From VBAS01 sp035318985 (GTDB taxonomy: Bacteria > Bacteroidota > Bacteroidia > Chitinophagales > Chitinophagaceae), in the NCBI GenBank assembly GCA_035318985.1, contig DATHDP010000142.1:4015-68014 (forward strand): DNA of 64,000 nt. The letters are read 5' to 3'. A program made the translations under genes and the position numbers. The notes under the pieces were generated by a model, which was not told the origin of the DNA, ran no database searches, and was given only the letters and a program-made list of their open reading frames with translations. Shown in pieces: positions 15,001-30,000 of the stretch (its first letter is position 1; every line of letters begins with the position of its first letter).

Positions 15001-18000
15001 CTTTCTGCAGGTTGGGGAGGAGGAATTGGTCTTACAGGAACATTAGGAGTTTCATTCAATAATTTTTCTCTAAAAAATATTTTCAATAGAAAGTCATGGG
15101 ATCCTTTGCCAACAGGCGATGGACAAAAACTGAGTGTTCGATTTCAATCAAACGGTAAACAATACAGCTCATACAACTTCTCATTTACCGAGCCCTGGCT
15201 TGGTGGTAAAAAAAGAAACTCACTAACTGTCTCTTTTTATAAGAGCAAATATGCTAATGGATATGATTATAATACCGGGCGATTTAGCGACGAAATAGCT
15301 AAGAACAGTTTTATGAAAACAACGGGCTTTAGTGTTTCGCTTGGCAAGCAATTGAAATGGCCAGATGATTATTTTAGCCTTATTCATACAGTTAGCCTTA
15401 CGCAGTATAACATGAAAAATTACCCGATATTTCCGGGACTTGATAGTGGTATTTCAACCAACATAAGTTATAAAATTACATTGCAAAGAAATTCTGCAGG
15501 ACCGAATCCGATATTTCCTACTAGTGGGTCTAATTTCATGACAAGTCTCCAGTTTACTCCGCCTTATTCCCTCTTCAACGAAAGTATTGAAGCAGAAAAC
15601 TCATACAGACATCCTGAGTATCACAAGTGGAGATTTAATGCAGAGTGGTTTGTGCCGCTTGGCAAACCGATGGGCGCAGAAAAGAACAGGCAGTTTGTTC
15701 TAAAGGTTGCAGCGAAGTACGGATTTATGGGAAAATATAATCGCAATCTCGAAGTATCACCATTTGAAAGATTCCAGCTTGGTGATGCCGGAATGTCAAA
15801 TAGTATGGGTGTATTGGGATACGACATTATTTCACATCGCGGTTACCCGATCTATCAAAACTCAAACCCAAGCATCAATCCAATTGATGATGTATCGCAA
15901 GCAACAAGATTCTTTACCATATTTAATAAATACGTACTGGAGATGCGTTATCCTTTCACAACTAATCCTCAAAGTACTATTTATGGCCTGGCATTTTTCG
16001 AGGCTGCCAATGGCTGGTATAGTTTCAAAGATTATAATCCATTCCGTCTTCGTCGCAGTGCAGGTGTAGGTATGCGATTCTTCCTGCCGATGTTTGGCTT
16101 GCTCGGATTTGATTACGGTGTCGGGTTTGATCGTATACAACCCGGCCAGGGATTAAAATCGGCTACCAAGTTTACATTTATGCTCGGGTATGAACCGGAA
16201 TAAAAATATTTTTAACCAAACCTCATTACTACTATTTAACTTTCGTTGCGACGCTCCGTTCAACATATCGTTCGATGTTCAGCAATGCGTCGTCCCGATA
16301 ATTATCGGGATACGTTCTGTAATTCTATTCACCATTAAAAATATTTCAATATGAAAAAAGTATTGCTTGTAGTTTGTAGCTTATGGCTTGCATCATTTGC
16401 CGTGAATGCACAGAAATACGCCATTATTGATACCAAGTATATCCTGGACAAAATGCCGGATTATAAAGATGCACAAACGAAACTTGATGCCATTGCTGCC
16501 GGCTGGCAACAAGAAATTAATGCCCAACAAGCAGATCTTGATAAAATGTATAGAGATTTTGAGGCTGAGCAAGTAATGCTGAGTGAGGAACTTAAGAAAA
16601 AAAGAGAAGACCAGCTCTTCAATAAAGAGAAAGCTGTACGTGATCTGCAGCGTAAACACTTTGGTTTTGAGGGCGATCTATTTAAGAAAAGACAAGAGCT
16701 TGTAAAACCGATACAGGATAAAGTATATAATGCAATCCAGAAGCTGGCTGTACAGCGTAGCTACGATTTTATTTTAGATAAAAGTGAAGGAATTACCGTT
16801 ATCTTTGCCGACCCAAAATTGGACAAGAGCGAAGACGTATTGAAGGAATTAGGGATAAAATAATAGTAAAATCCGGTAGCCATAAAATGTTAAAGATTTC
16901 TGAAGAGGCAACTTTGCTCCCCAGAAAATACTCATAAAAAAACAATAACGTAAATCAAAATGAAAAAGATCATTGCAATTTTTGTGTTGGCTGCCGGGCT
17001 GGTTAGTGGCACTGTAGAGGCTCAAACTAAATTTGGATTTATTAGGGTGGATGAAGTAGTATCCCTAATGCCTGAATTAAAAAGGATTGATACATTACTC
17101 ACAAGTTATCAGAATGATACTTTACCGAGAACGTACAATTATCTTTTATCCAATTATCAGCATTACGATAGCATCGCAAACGATTCTGCTCGTCAACCAT
17201 TAACAGTACGCCAGCAAGCTTCAAGACAAAGGACAGATTATCTCGGCGAATTACAGAATTGGCAAGCTTCAGCTCAACAGCTGATAGAAGCAAAGCAAAA
17301 TGCCCTTTTACAGCCAGTATATGATAAAGTGCTGAAAGCAATTGATGATGTAGCCAAAGAAAAAGGATACACCTATGTATTCAACAGGGAATCATTATTA
17401 GTGGGACCGCCGGCAGATAATTTATTGCCAATGGTTGCGGAAAAACTAAAAGTGAAAGTACCACCGGCTGGCACACAACCGCAGAGGCCAGCTCCAAAAA
17501 CAGGTAACTAAGGTTTGTCCAAAGGACCCCCTTCGGAGAAAACAAATATTTAAAAGAGGCTGTTGCTTACAACAGCCTCTTTTACTTTTGCACTATGTCT
17601 TCACTCACACCCATCGGCGTTTTTGATTCTGGTTATGGGGGCTTAACAGTAATGCGGGAGATCGTAAACAAACTTCCCCGTTACGATTATATTTATTTAG
17701 GCGATAATGCAAGGGCGCCTTATGGTCCACGATCTTTTGAAACAGTTTATCGTTATACATTGCAATGCGTGAAATGGTTCTTTGACCAGGGTTGTCCGCT
17801 TGTTGTGCTGGCTTGTAACACGGCATCCGCAAAAGCACTGCGAACGATCCAACAAAATGATCTCGCTAAAATTGACCCGGAGAAAAGAGTGTTAGGTGTA
17901 ATAAGACCAACAACAGAGGTCATCGGTAATTATTCAGATTCAAAGAACATAGGAATATTAGCAACAACCGGAACTGTTAGTTCTAATAGTTATGTAATAG

Positions 18001-21000
18001 AGATCGAAAAGTTTTTCCCCCAGGTAAAAGTTTTTCAGCAGTCATGCCCTATGTGGGTGCCGCTGGTCGAGAATGAAGAATATGATACACATGGTTCAGA
18101 TTTCTTTATTAAAAAATATATCAACCAGTTGCTTGATCAATCACCAGTAATCGATACTATCTTGTTAGCCTGCACACATTACCCGTTACTTCATGATAAG
18201 ATCAGGGAATTTACACCGGCGGATATAAAAATTTTATCACAAGGTGAGATTGTTGCGAATAGCTTAACCGATTACCTGCATCGTCATTCAGAAATTGAAA
18301 GAAAGCTAAGTTTGGGCGCAAGCCATCATTTTTATACGACGGATTGCACAGAAGATTTTGACAGGCATGCGGCGAATTTTTATGGGGCAGAAATAAGGTC
18401 TTTTCATGTTGATCTGGATGCCCAAAAACTTTGATGCTCAAGGAACTGGAAGTACAAGAGTGCGACGCAACGAAAGATAAATCAGGGTACGAAAGCTGGC
18501 TAAATAAAAATTCAACCTCCTTGATAAAATCTTAAATCTTAAACCTAAAATCTGCAATCCAACCCCTACCTTTGCCGTCCTTTCACAAACAGTGGAAAGT
18601 GGTGTTTCCGCTGGTGAATTAAATAACCCGTTTCTCCACGGGCATTTTTAAAAAGGAAAAATTAAGATTATGCCAGGTAAAAAAAGAACATATCAACCAC
18701 ATAAACGCCGTCGTAAATCAGTACATGGTTTTCGTAAGCGTATGAAAACTGCTGATGGTCGTAAAGTATTATCAGCACGTCGCAGAAAAGGCCGTAAGAA
18801 ACTAACCGTTTCTGACGAAAGAAAAGCGAAATAAAAACACGGATCCCGTCAGGGATCTAAGAAGTTTAATATAATTTATAGCTCCGATCTTTCGGGGCTA
18901 TTTTTATTTAAAATCTTTCTGTTATCTGTGAGAAAACAATTCACACTTGGAAAAGAGGAAAGACTGAAAAGTCGAAAGCAAATAGAACAACTATTTGATA
19001 AAGGAAAAAGTATTGTTGTTACTCCGTTCCGAGTTTATTTTATTGTGAATCGTGAATTGCCAATACAGAAAGGTGAAAGCGGACTGAAGTTTGGGATAGG
19101 AGTTTCTGCAAAGAATTTTAAAAAGGCAGTAGATCGTAATCGAATTAAGAGATTGACAAGAGAGGCATGGCGTTTGCAAAAAAATGAGATAGCTAAAAAA
19201 GTCAAAGAAGCACAAAGACAATTGAATGTATTTTTTATTTATACAGGAAAAGAACTTCCTGATTTTAAAACAGTGAAAGATAAAGTTGCTATAGCTTTGA
19301 AAAAGTTAGCAGATAAAATTGATGAAAACATTTCTTCGCATCCTTAGTCTTCCTTTTATTGCATTGATAAAGATCTATCAGTGGATCATTTCACCAATAC
19401 TTGGCCCGAAATGCAGATTCACTCCAACCTGTTCTCACTACGCGGAAGAAGCATTGAAGAAACATGGCGTATTTAAGGGAATATGGCTGACGATCAAAAG
19501 GATCTCACGATGTCATCCATGGGGTGGCAGCGGTTATGACCCTGTGCCATAAATAAACTATCTTGTATACAACTAAAGCCAGGCTGTGACTACAGTTTCT
19601 ATTATAGAAGATGATCCGCATTTCAGGGCAGGACTTGAGGTTTTAATACGCAATTCAAAAGAATTTGCAGTTATCTCAAGTTTTTCTTCTGCGGAAGATG
19701 CATTACCTCAAATAATAAAACAAGTTCCTGATATTGCTATTGTTGATATAAAACTTCCGGGTAAAAGCGGTGTTGAACTGATCAAAGAGTTAAAACATGC
19801 TTTACCAGATCTTCTTTGCATGGTTTGCTCTTATTATGATAGTGATGATTATGTTTTCAGTGCAATAAAGAATGGCGCTTGTGGATATCTGCTTAAAGAT
19901 GCACAACCACAGGAAATTATAGATTCACTTGAAGAATTAAAGCGTGGAGGAGCACCCATGAACCGATATATTGCAAAGAAGATAATATCTACATTCCATG
20001 AAAAAATTATAGCTCATCATTTGGCAGAATTAACATCAAGAGAAAACGAGGTGTTAAGACTTGTAGCAGAAGGATTATTGATCAAAGAAATATCTGATCA
20101 ACTTTCATTAAGCAACTATACAGTGAAAAGTCATTTAAAAAACATTTACACAAAGCTGCATGTAAGAAATAAAGTAGAAGCAATAAATAAACTGAATGAT
20201 CGAAAATAGTTAAGCGGGTTTATTGTTCTTTATATAACTGCTGCGAATGCGACTGAGTGATTCAGGAGTAATGCCCAAGTAACTGGCGATCTGTTTTAAT
20301 GGTAATCTCTTTTCCATCAAAGGATATTTATTGATAAAATTGCAATAACGTTCATCAGCGGTTTGGCTAAGGTTAGCCGTTATTCTTTCCTGTAATGAAA
20401 CAAAGGCGTTTTGTAAGAGATGACGAAAGAATCTTTCAAATTTGGGGATCTTTATATAGAGTTCTTCCAATGCATTTTTCTCCAGGCAAAGCAGTTCTGT
20501 ATCTTCTAATGCATCAATGGTGAATCGTGCAGGTTTTTGCGTCAAAAAACTATACATGTCTCCGGTCCACCAATCTTCAATTGAAAATTGCACAATATGT
20601 TCTAAACCTTTTTCATCAATTGTGTATGTTCGAAGACATCCTTTGTTTACAAAATAATCATAGCGGTTTATTTCACCCTCCTGTAACAGGTATTGTTTTT
20701 TCTTTAGTTTTTTTACTTTAAGTAATGAAGTAAAATATTGTTCTTCTTCAGGAGTAAGAGTAATAAAGCGGGAAATATTTTTGAGGATGAGGTCGTACAT
20801 CTTTCAAATTTAAAATAAAAAACCGCAGAGACGAGAATGTATTATTCTGAATCTCCGCGGTTCAATAATATCGGTATAGATATTAATTCGCTTTCGCCTT
20901 TGGCATTGCCACTTCAAATCTTTCAGCTACTTTTTTCCAATCAACCACATTCCAGAAAGCAGCAAGATATTCAGCCCTGCGATTTTGATATTTTAAATAA

Positions 21001-24000
21001 TAAGCATGTTCCCATACATCCACGCCAAGTATCGGAGTGCCTTTTACTTCGGCAACATCCATTAATGGATTATCCTGGTTAGGAGTAGAAGTAATTTCAA
21101 GTTTACCATCTTTTACGATCAGCCAAGCCCAGCCACTACCAAATCTTGTCATGCCAGCATTTGCAAATTTTTCTTTAAATGCTTCAAATGTTCCAAATGC
21201 ATCATGTATAGATTTTGCGAGGTCACCTGATGGCGGGCCTCCTGCATTTTCATCGAGACTTTCCCAGAAGAAAGTATGATTCCAATGACCGCCGCCGTTA
21301 TTACGAACAGCCGGGGAGATTTTGCCTGCACTCTTTACCAGGTCTTCTAAACTTTTATTTTCATGTTCAGTACCAGCAATTGCTTTATTGAGGTTGTCAA
21401 CATAAGCCTGGTGATGTTTACCATGATGTATCTGCATGGTCGTTGTGTCAATATGAGGTTCCAATGCATCATGTGCATATGGAAGTGAGGCTAATGTAAA
21501 TGCCATACGATTAAATTTATCTTGTGATTTAATGTTTTACCAGATAACAAATTTACGATTGAAACAATGATGCCAAACAAATTCATTTTTCGAGATATGG
21601 AATAAAATTTTACCTTCTTTTGATTTTTAATGTAACTTTCTTCGCTGTTATTTAACCACAGAAAAGTATGGGAAACGATTCTCGCCGGAAATTTATTAAA
21701 GGCATTGCAGGTACCGCTCTTGCCGCTTCAGTTCCGCAAATAATTCAGGCATCGGGGATTGAAAGAAAGGAAGAATTAAGGCTCCGTGATTATTACAGCG
21801 ACAATGATAATATCCAGGTGGCATTAATTGGCGCCGGTGGTATGGGAACAGGTGATGCACAAACGGCTAAAACAGTTCCGGGAGTTAAGATCGTTGCTGC
21901 CTGTGATCTTTTTGATCCAAGAATCGAGGAAGCAAAAAAGAATTTTGGGACTGATATTTTTACTACGAGAGATTATAAAGAGATATTAGCAAGAAAAGAT
22001 ATTGATGCAGTCATTATCGGTACTCCCGATCATTGGCATAAAGAAATTGCGGTAGATGCACTTAATAGTGGCAAACACGTTTACTGCGAAAAACCAATGG
22101 TGCAGCAGATAAACGAAGGACAGGCTGTGGTCGATGCGCAAAAGAAAAGTGGCAAAGTATTGCAGGTAGGTAGCCAGGGATTGAGTTCTGTAGGAAATGA
22201 AAAAGCAAAAGAATTATTTGAAGCAGGAGCGATAGGCCAACTGAATTATGTAGAAGGTTTTTGGGCACGCAACACTCCGGGTGGTGCATGGCAATATAAT
22301 TTGCCGGAAGATGCATCAGAAAAAAATGTTGATTGGAAAAGATTTTTAAAAGATAAACCGCAAGTGCCTTATGATCCGAAACGATTTTTCCGCTGGCGTT
22401 GTTTCAAAGATTATGGAACTGGTGTTTGTGGTGACCTGTTTGTTCATTTGATCTCGAGCTTGCATTATATTATCAGCTCAATGGGACCAACAAGAATTAT
22501 GTCCACCGGCGGACTTCGATACTGGAAAGATGGTCGTGATGTTCCGGATATAATGCTTGGCATGTTTGATTATCCGCAAACCGAAAAACATCCCGCATTC
22601 AATTTATCGTTACGGGTAAATTTTGTTGACAGCAATCCAAATGGTTCTTATTTCAGAATGGTTGGCAATGAAGGATCAATGACTGTTGAATGGGAAAGTG
22701 TAACACTAACGAAGAATTTTTCTTATCCACCGGATAATTATGCGCAGGTATTGAAAGCAAAACAATATGCACCGGATTATGATCGCAAAAAAATTAAAGA
22801 TCCGGATTCAACGGTTTTCAAAGTACAGGAGGGGTACAAAGGGGCGCATTATGATCATCATTATAACTGGATGCGTTCAATAAGAGAAGGAAAGCCGACC
22901 GTTGAAGATGCATTATTTGGATATCGGGCTGCTGCCCCGGCGTTATTATGTAACGATAGTTATTTTCAGGGAAAAGCTATTAAATGGGATCCTGTTAATT
23001 TGAAATTGCTTGCTTGAGATGAGGAAACATTGCAAATACATTAAAATTTTCTTACTATCATTTTTTGTAATTGCTGATTCAGCGCTGTTCGGTCAGCCTA
23101 ATCATGAGGATTCTGTACACTATTTTGAATATTTAAAGGTTATTACAGCTTTTGGAAACGATAGTATTAAAGGGAAAAAAATACCAGGTTTCACATGTAA
23201 GGATATAAAAGGAAGTTTACTTACAGATAAGAATTTACAGTCAAAGATCACATTTGTGAACTTTTGGTTTGAGACCTGCGCACCTTGCATAGCTGAATTT
23301 GGTGCGTTAGAAAAGTTTTATCAGAACAACAAAGCCAATGCTGAATTCCAGTTTGTTTCCATCACTTTTGAAACGGATTCGATAATAGACGGGATACGAA
23401 AAAAATATGGTCTGACTTACCCGATCTATCAATTATCCAGTGATAGTTGCCGAAAGGTAATACGTGGATTAGGGTATCCAACAAATTTTATAGTAAATGA
23501 AAACATTGAGATAGTCTATTACCTTACCGGTGGATCTACGAACCCGGTCGTTGCGGATAAATTTTTAAACTATTTTGTTCAGACTGAATTAGATAAACAT
23601 TTAAAATTAAAAACCGTGAAATGATCTTTCCGGCAAAAAAAAAGAACTCATGAAAAGGAATTTAATTACAACCCTTGCATTTACATTTTTGCTTACATCA
23701 TTTGTGACAAACAATAAGCAAAAAGACAATACACTTTCAAAACAAGAAAAGAAAGGGGGATGGAAATTATTGTTTGACGGCACCACGATGAATGGCTGGC
23801 GTATTTATCAAAACAAGAAAGTGGATGATTGGGATGTAAAGAATGGCGAGTTGTATTGCAAAGCAGAGGGTGTGACTAAAAGAGCTGACCTGATCACAAA
23901 TTATAAGTATGAAAATTTTGAATTGCAGATAGACTGGAAGATTGCACCAAAGGAAAACGGTGGTATTATTTACATGGTTACCGAAGACAATGGCGCTACG

Positions 24001-27000
24001 TACGAATCAGGTCCCGAATATCAGTTAATAGATGATGATGGCTATCCTGATAAATTAAAAGACGTTCAATTTAGCGGGGCAAATTATGACATGAATCCAC
24101 CCACCGCAAAAGTGGTAAAGCCTGTTGGAGAATTTAATCATACTAAGATCGTCATCAATAAAGGACATGTCGAACATTGGCTCAATGGAACAAAAGTGGT
24201 AGATTATCAATTATGGACATCAGAATGGGAACAAACAAAAGCAAAAAGCAAATGGAAGGATGTAAAACCTTATGGAATGTCAAAGACTGGACATATTGCT
24301 TTGCAGGATCACGGAGGCGGTGTTTGGTTTAAGAACATCAAGATAAAAACACTTTGATCATTTTTTAAGCCGGTTAAATTTCTTTCCTTTCTCAACGAAA
24401 TTTTCTATTATCCCTCTTGTTTCAAGATCACGAAGGATAGAAATCGTATACCACGGAATTGAACCTTTGAAGGAAGGCGATTTCTTCCTGATAGTTTTTA
24501 CAACATCATCTGTAAGATCAGTAAAGGGCTTTCCTTTACTTGCTTTTAAGCTTTGCAATATAGCTGCTTTAAAAGGTTCATAGATGGAAGAGTCGATCTT
24601 CGTTTCTCTTTGTGACTCGGGATGAGTTATCACGGTTTTTTTTGAAGTTACTTTTGCCATTATCTTTTCTTTTTAAAAAAATCCTTCATTAATTGCCCGC
24701 ATTCTTCTTTCAGTACCCCATAAACGATCTCAGCCTTTTGATGAAAAGGCCAGTTGGTTCCTGTTATTCTTTTATGTCCATTCTTTTCATCATCGGCACC
24801 CCATACTATTTTTCCAATTTTACTCCAATACATAGCTCCTGCACACATCAGGCAGGGTTCTACTGTTACATAAAGAATTGCTTCGGGTAAATATTTACTT
24901 CCAAGTAAATTAAAAGCAGATGTCAGTGCGATCATTTCTGCATGGGCCGTGGGATCACTTAATTTTTCAGTCATATTACTCCCACGGGCAATGATCTTTC
25001 CGTTCAAAACTACCACAGCGCCAATTGGCACTTCATCTTCATCAAAAGCCTTCTTAGCCTCCTTTAGTGCCTGGGTCATATAATATTCATCGGTCATATC
25101 TAAGAGATAATAAATTTAAAAACACAGGTAGTAAGATAATTTATAATTTATCCTGCGGGTACTCGATTCTTGCTTTATTTCTTATGGCATCCAGAATTTC
25201 CATAAGCAGTAATGTATCTGTGTGTGTCATCACCGGGCTTTCTACCAATCCTTTTTTCAAACATTCATTTACATGTCTTGCCTCAAAATGATAACCAAAG
25301 CCAGCTTCTTTTTCAACAGGAAGAACTTCTCTTTCGTAAGGTATTTTTTTTGATAATTGAATAGTTGCCGATGGCTCATAAAACCTGGTAGTAAGAGTAA
25401 TGCATCCTTCAGTTCCATTTATCTCTGCTTGAATTGGCAGATTGGTAGTAAATGATGAGAACAATTGCGCCATTGCGCCATTATTATATTTAAATAAAAC
25501 GGCGATCTGTTCATCAATACCCGTTGGTGATGGTATCATAGTTGCCTCAATTAAGTCCGGCTTGCCTAAAACAGATACTGTAATAAAAACATTATAAATG
25601 CCAATATCAAGCAGTGTCCCTCCGCCAAGCAATGGATCAAACAATCGCTGCGGATGATTAGCTGTAGTTTTAAAACCAAAATTTACAAGCACACTTTTAA
25701 TATCACCCAGTGTTTTTTGTTGCAGCAGTTCCTGTAATTTTTTGTAATGCGGTAAAAATTTTGTCCAGAGAGCTTCCATTAAAAAAACTTTTCGCTCCTT
25801 AGCTGTTTTGATCATTTCAATAGCTTGCCGGCTGTTTATGGCAAAAGCTTTTTCACACAGAACCGCTTTATTGTGATTTAAGCAAAGCATCGTATGCTCA
25901 TAATGATGAGAATGAGGAGTGGCAACATAAATTACATCTACTTCATCATTCGCTGCAAGGGCTTCATAATTGTTATGAAGATGCTTGCACGGAAAATCTT
26001 TTGCAAATGATTCCAGTGTTTCTTTATTACGGCTTGCAATGGCTGTTAATTCTGCATCACCTACCAAACGAAGATCTGCTGCAAATTTTCGGGCAATGCG
26101 TCCGCATCCGAGTATTCCCCACCTTATTTTGGATCCTTTCATGGCAGTAAATTAAGGAATGATTGTAAATTACGGTTTATAACTATTTATATGCTCTTAT
26201 CTTCTTTACAGCATCTGCGTGACTATTTTAATTCCGGTATTACTAAAGACTACGGCTTCAGAAAAGAACAATTAAAAAAATTAAAGGCTTCAATATTAAA
26301 ACATGAACAGGATCTGTACGATTCTTTGTATGCAGACCTGAAAAAAAGTCCGGAAGAAACCTGGGTAACGGAAACGGGCTTTGTGATAAGTGAATTAAAT
26401 GCGACAATAAAAAACCTTCATCTGTGGATGCAGCCAGAAAATGTTGAAACCAATTTGTTGAATCTTCCTTCAAGTAGTAAAGTTTTAAAAGAACCGCTTG
26501 GTGTTGTATTGATCATTGGACCCTGGAATTATCCATTCCAGCTTTTAATAAACCCCTTAGTTGGAGCCATTGCAGCTGGTAATTGTGTTGTGCTTAAACC
26601 AAGTGAGTTTGCATCAGCTACGGATGCAGTGATGAAAAAAATAATTGAAGACGTTTTTCCTCCTGAATATATTTTATATGTTCAAGGTGACGGTGCCGCC
26701 GTAGTTCCGGAAATGATGAACAATTTTATATTTGATCATGTGTTTTACACAGGCAGCACTGTAGTTGGTAAAATAATTTATAAAATGGCTGCGGAAAAAT
26801 TAGTACCCGTTACATTGGAGTTGGGCGGTAAAAGTCCCTGTGTGGTTGAAAGCGATGCAAATATCAAAGTAGCCGCTCGTCGCATTGCTGTTGCAAAATT
26901 TTCAAATACCGGGCAGATGTGTGTGGCTCCGGATTATGTGCTTGTACATGAATCAGTAAAAGAGAAATTTATTTCAGCAATAACGGGAGTTGTGAAAAGC

Positions 27001-30000
27001 TTTTTCAGCGACAAACCTGAGCAAAGCTATAATTACGGAAAAGTCATCAATGAAAAACAATTTGATCGTATAGCCGGCTATTTATCCAATGCTAAAATTA
27101 TTTTCGGCGGACGAACTAATAAACAGCAATTATTTATTGAACCCACTTTGCTTGATAATGTAAACATAAATGATGCAGTGATGAAGGATGAGATATTCGG
27201 CCCTGTGCTTCCACTCATCTCATTTAAAACAAAAGAGGAAGCATTAAAAATAATCGAACTGCATCCGAATCCTTTGGCATTTTATGTTTTCACATCAAGC
27301 AGCGAAAAGGAAAATGTCTGGCTTAATAGCGTTGCCTTTGGCGGTGGATGCGTGAACAATGCAGGCTGGCATCTCACCAATCATTATTTGCCATTTGGCG
27401 GCCGTGGTTTTAGTGGCACGGGCAATTATCACGGCAAATATTCATTCGAAACATTCAGTCATAAAAAAGCGGTGATGAAAACACCTACCTGGTTTGATCC
27501 TTCGATCAAGTACCCTCCTTTCAAAGGGAAATTGAAATTGTTTAAATGGGTGATAAGATAGTTTATAGTTTATTGTTTTTGGTTTCTGGCAATTGTACTA
27601 CTATTAGACTTTCGTTGCGTCGCACTCTTGTACTTTTAATAATTCTATTCGGCAATGAGCAAACAAAATAAATTACTAAGGTTTCTTAAAAAGCTGTTCA
27701 TAGCTTTGCTATTATTTTTAATTGCATTCAGCGGTTATGTTGCGATCGTAACCATAAACGTGAAAGATATGACGATAAGACAAAGAGTTTTAAAAGCAGT
27801 TTACCCGGCTTTTACCTGGCTAAATAAGATAACAGGGAAGAACAGCAAAGTATTTACGAATGAATCTCCGGCTTCGCCGCCCCAATCTTTATATAGTTTA
27901 TCAATTGCAATGAATAATGGTGACTCGATTCCATTATCAAACTATAAAGGGAAAAAATTACTGATCGTAAATACTGCATCAGATTGCGGCTATACTGATC
28001 AATACGATGACTTGCAAAAGTTGTATGAAGAAAATAAAGAGAGGCTGGTGATCATTGGGTTTCCTGCCAATGATTTTAAAGAACAGGAAAAAGGAACTGA
28101 TGAGGATATAGAAAAATTTTGCAGGCTGAATTATGGCGTTACATTTCCATTGGCAAAGAAGAGCTCTGTAATTCCCGGTCCCAAACAGAATCCGATCTTT
28201 CAATGGCTGACTGATAAAAATAAAAATGGATGGACAAGCAAAAAACCGAGCTGGAATTTTTCAAAGTATTTGATTAATGAAGAAGGTATGCTTGTTAATT
28301 ACTTTGATCCATCTATTTCTCCCACTGGCAAAGAAGTAACAGACGCCATCAAAAAATAAATTCTTCACTCAATATTTATTGTATGACTTATAATGATTGG
28401 ATCGGAACGATCGGCGTTGGGCTTGTATTGCTTGCTTACTTTTTAAACACCATGAAATGGGTTCCTGAAAATGGAAAATTCTTTTTTATACTGAATGTGA
28501 TCGGTGGCGCATTAAGTTGTTATGCGGCCGTGCTCATCAATTTCGTGCCGTTTGTTGTGCTGGAAGCTATCTGGACAATTGTTTCAATATATGGATTGAT
28601 TAAAGCGGTCGGGGCGCTGAAAGCGACCTGACCGATAGTGTTAATAGAATTTTTTAATGTAATCATCGTCAAGATCGTTTTGTCCCCCATTTATTACATC
28701 ACTTGCTGTTAAACCAGTTAAAGAAAAAATAATTTTTTATCACATAATGTACCATTCCTAAGCTCTGCATAATCCAAATATGATGAATATTGCCAGTGAT
28801 TTAGCTCTTTAACAAGGTTAGCATTTAAGGGGTTTCTATGTAAATAATGAAAACAGTTCACAAGATAATTTTCCTGATGTTCACCAACTCCTTCGACCAA
28901 AATCTTTGATTTAGTCTTTTGCTGGAATAAAGAACCTGTTGTTTTATTTTGTTTATTGATAGCTTGAGAATAACTGCTGAGAAGTATTCCGATTCTGTAA
29001 GGAAATTCCTGCATCGGCTTTCCGCCAAAAGAAGCTCGTTCTGTAATACTTTTTTCTGTTGCCATAATGATAAGATGGAAGTGGTTAGGCATCAGGCAAT
29101 ATGAAATGATCTTGCAAACGGGTGAAAGTTGATCTCTTATCTTTTTTAAAAAGAAAAGATAATTGGCATCTAAGAAGAAAATTCTTTGTTTGTTATTTCC
29201 CCTGTTATAGATGTGATAAAACTCATTAGGAATTAGATTCATAAAAATTCCTTTTCGCTTTACGGTTCAGGCCGCTTTCAGCGTCCCGACCCTTATGCCG
29301 AACATTTCTCATGATAGTTCGGCAATTCGATCACTGTTCTTTCAAATTCATAACCTGCGTAGCTGTTTATTATTTCATTCAGCACTTCATCGATCTCTTC
29401 AACTAACCTGAGTGTAACTAACTTATTCCGGTATTCTTTTATGTTGGGCATCCCTTTTAAATAGTTTGCATAATGACGACGCATTTCATTTATACCAACA
29501 ACCGGATTTTTCCATTCTATGGAACGATATAAATGCTTCCGGATAACATCAATCCTTTGTTGAATAGTTGGCGCTGGCAGATGTTCGCCGGTTTTGAAAA
29601 AATGTTTTATCTCGTTAAAGATCCAGGGATAACCGATAGCAGCACGGCCAATCATAATACCATCTATACCGTAACGATTTTTATATTCCAATGCTTTTTC
29701 AGGAGAATCAATATCACCGTTTCCAAAAACAGGAATTTGAATGCGGGGGTTTTCTTTCACTTTAGCGATCAGTGTCCAATCAGCTTCGCCTTTATAAAGT
29801 TGTGCTCTTGTTCTTCCATGAATGGAGATAGCTTTTATGCCAACATCCTGCAGCCGCTCCGCTACTTCTTCAATGTTTCTGGAATTATCATCCCAACCCA
29901 ATCTTGTTTTAATTGTAACAGGCAATGAAGTTGATCTTACAACCGCTTCAGTTAATCTAACCATCAGGTCAACGTCTCTCAATACGCCGGCGCCTGCCCC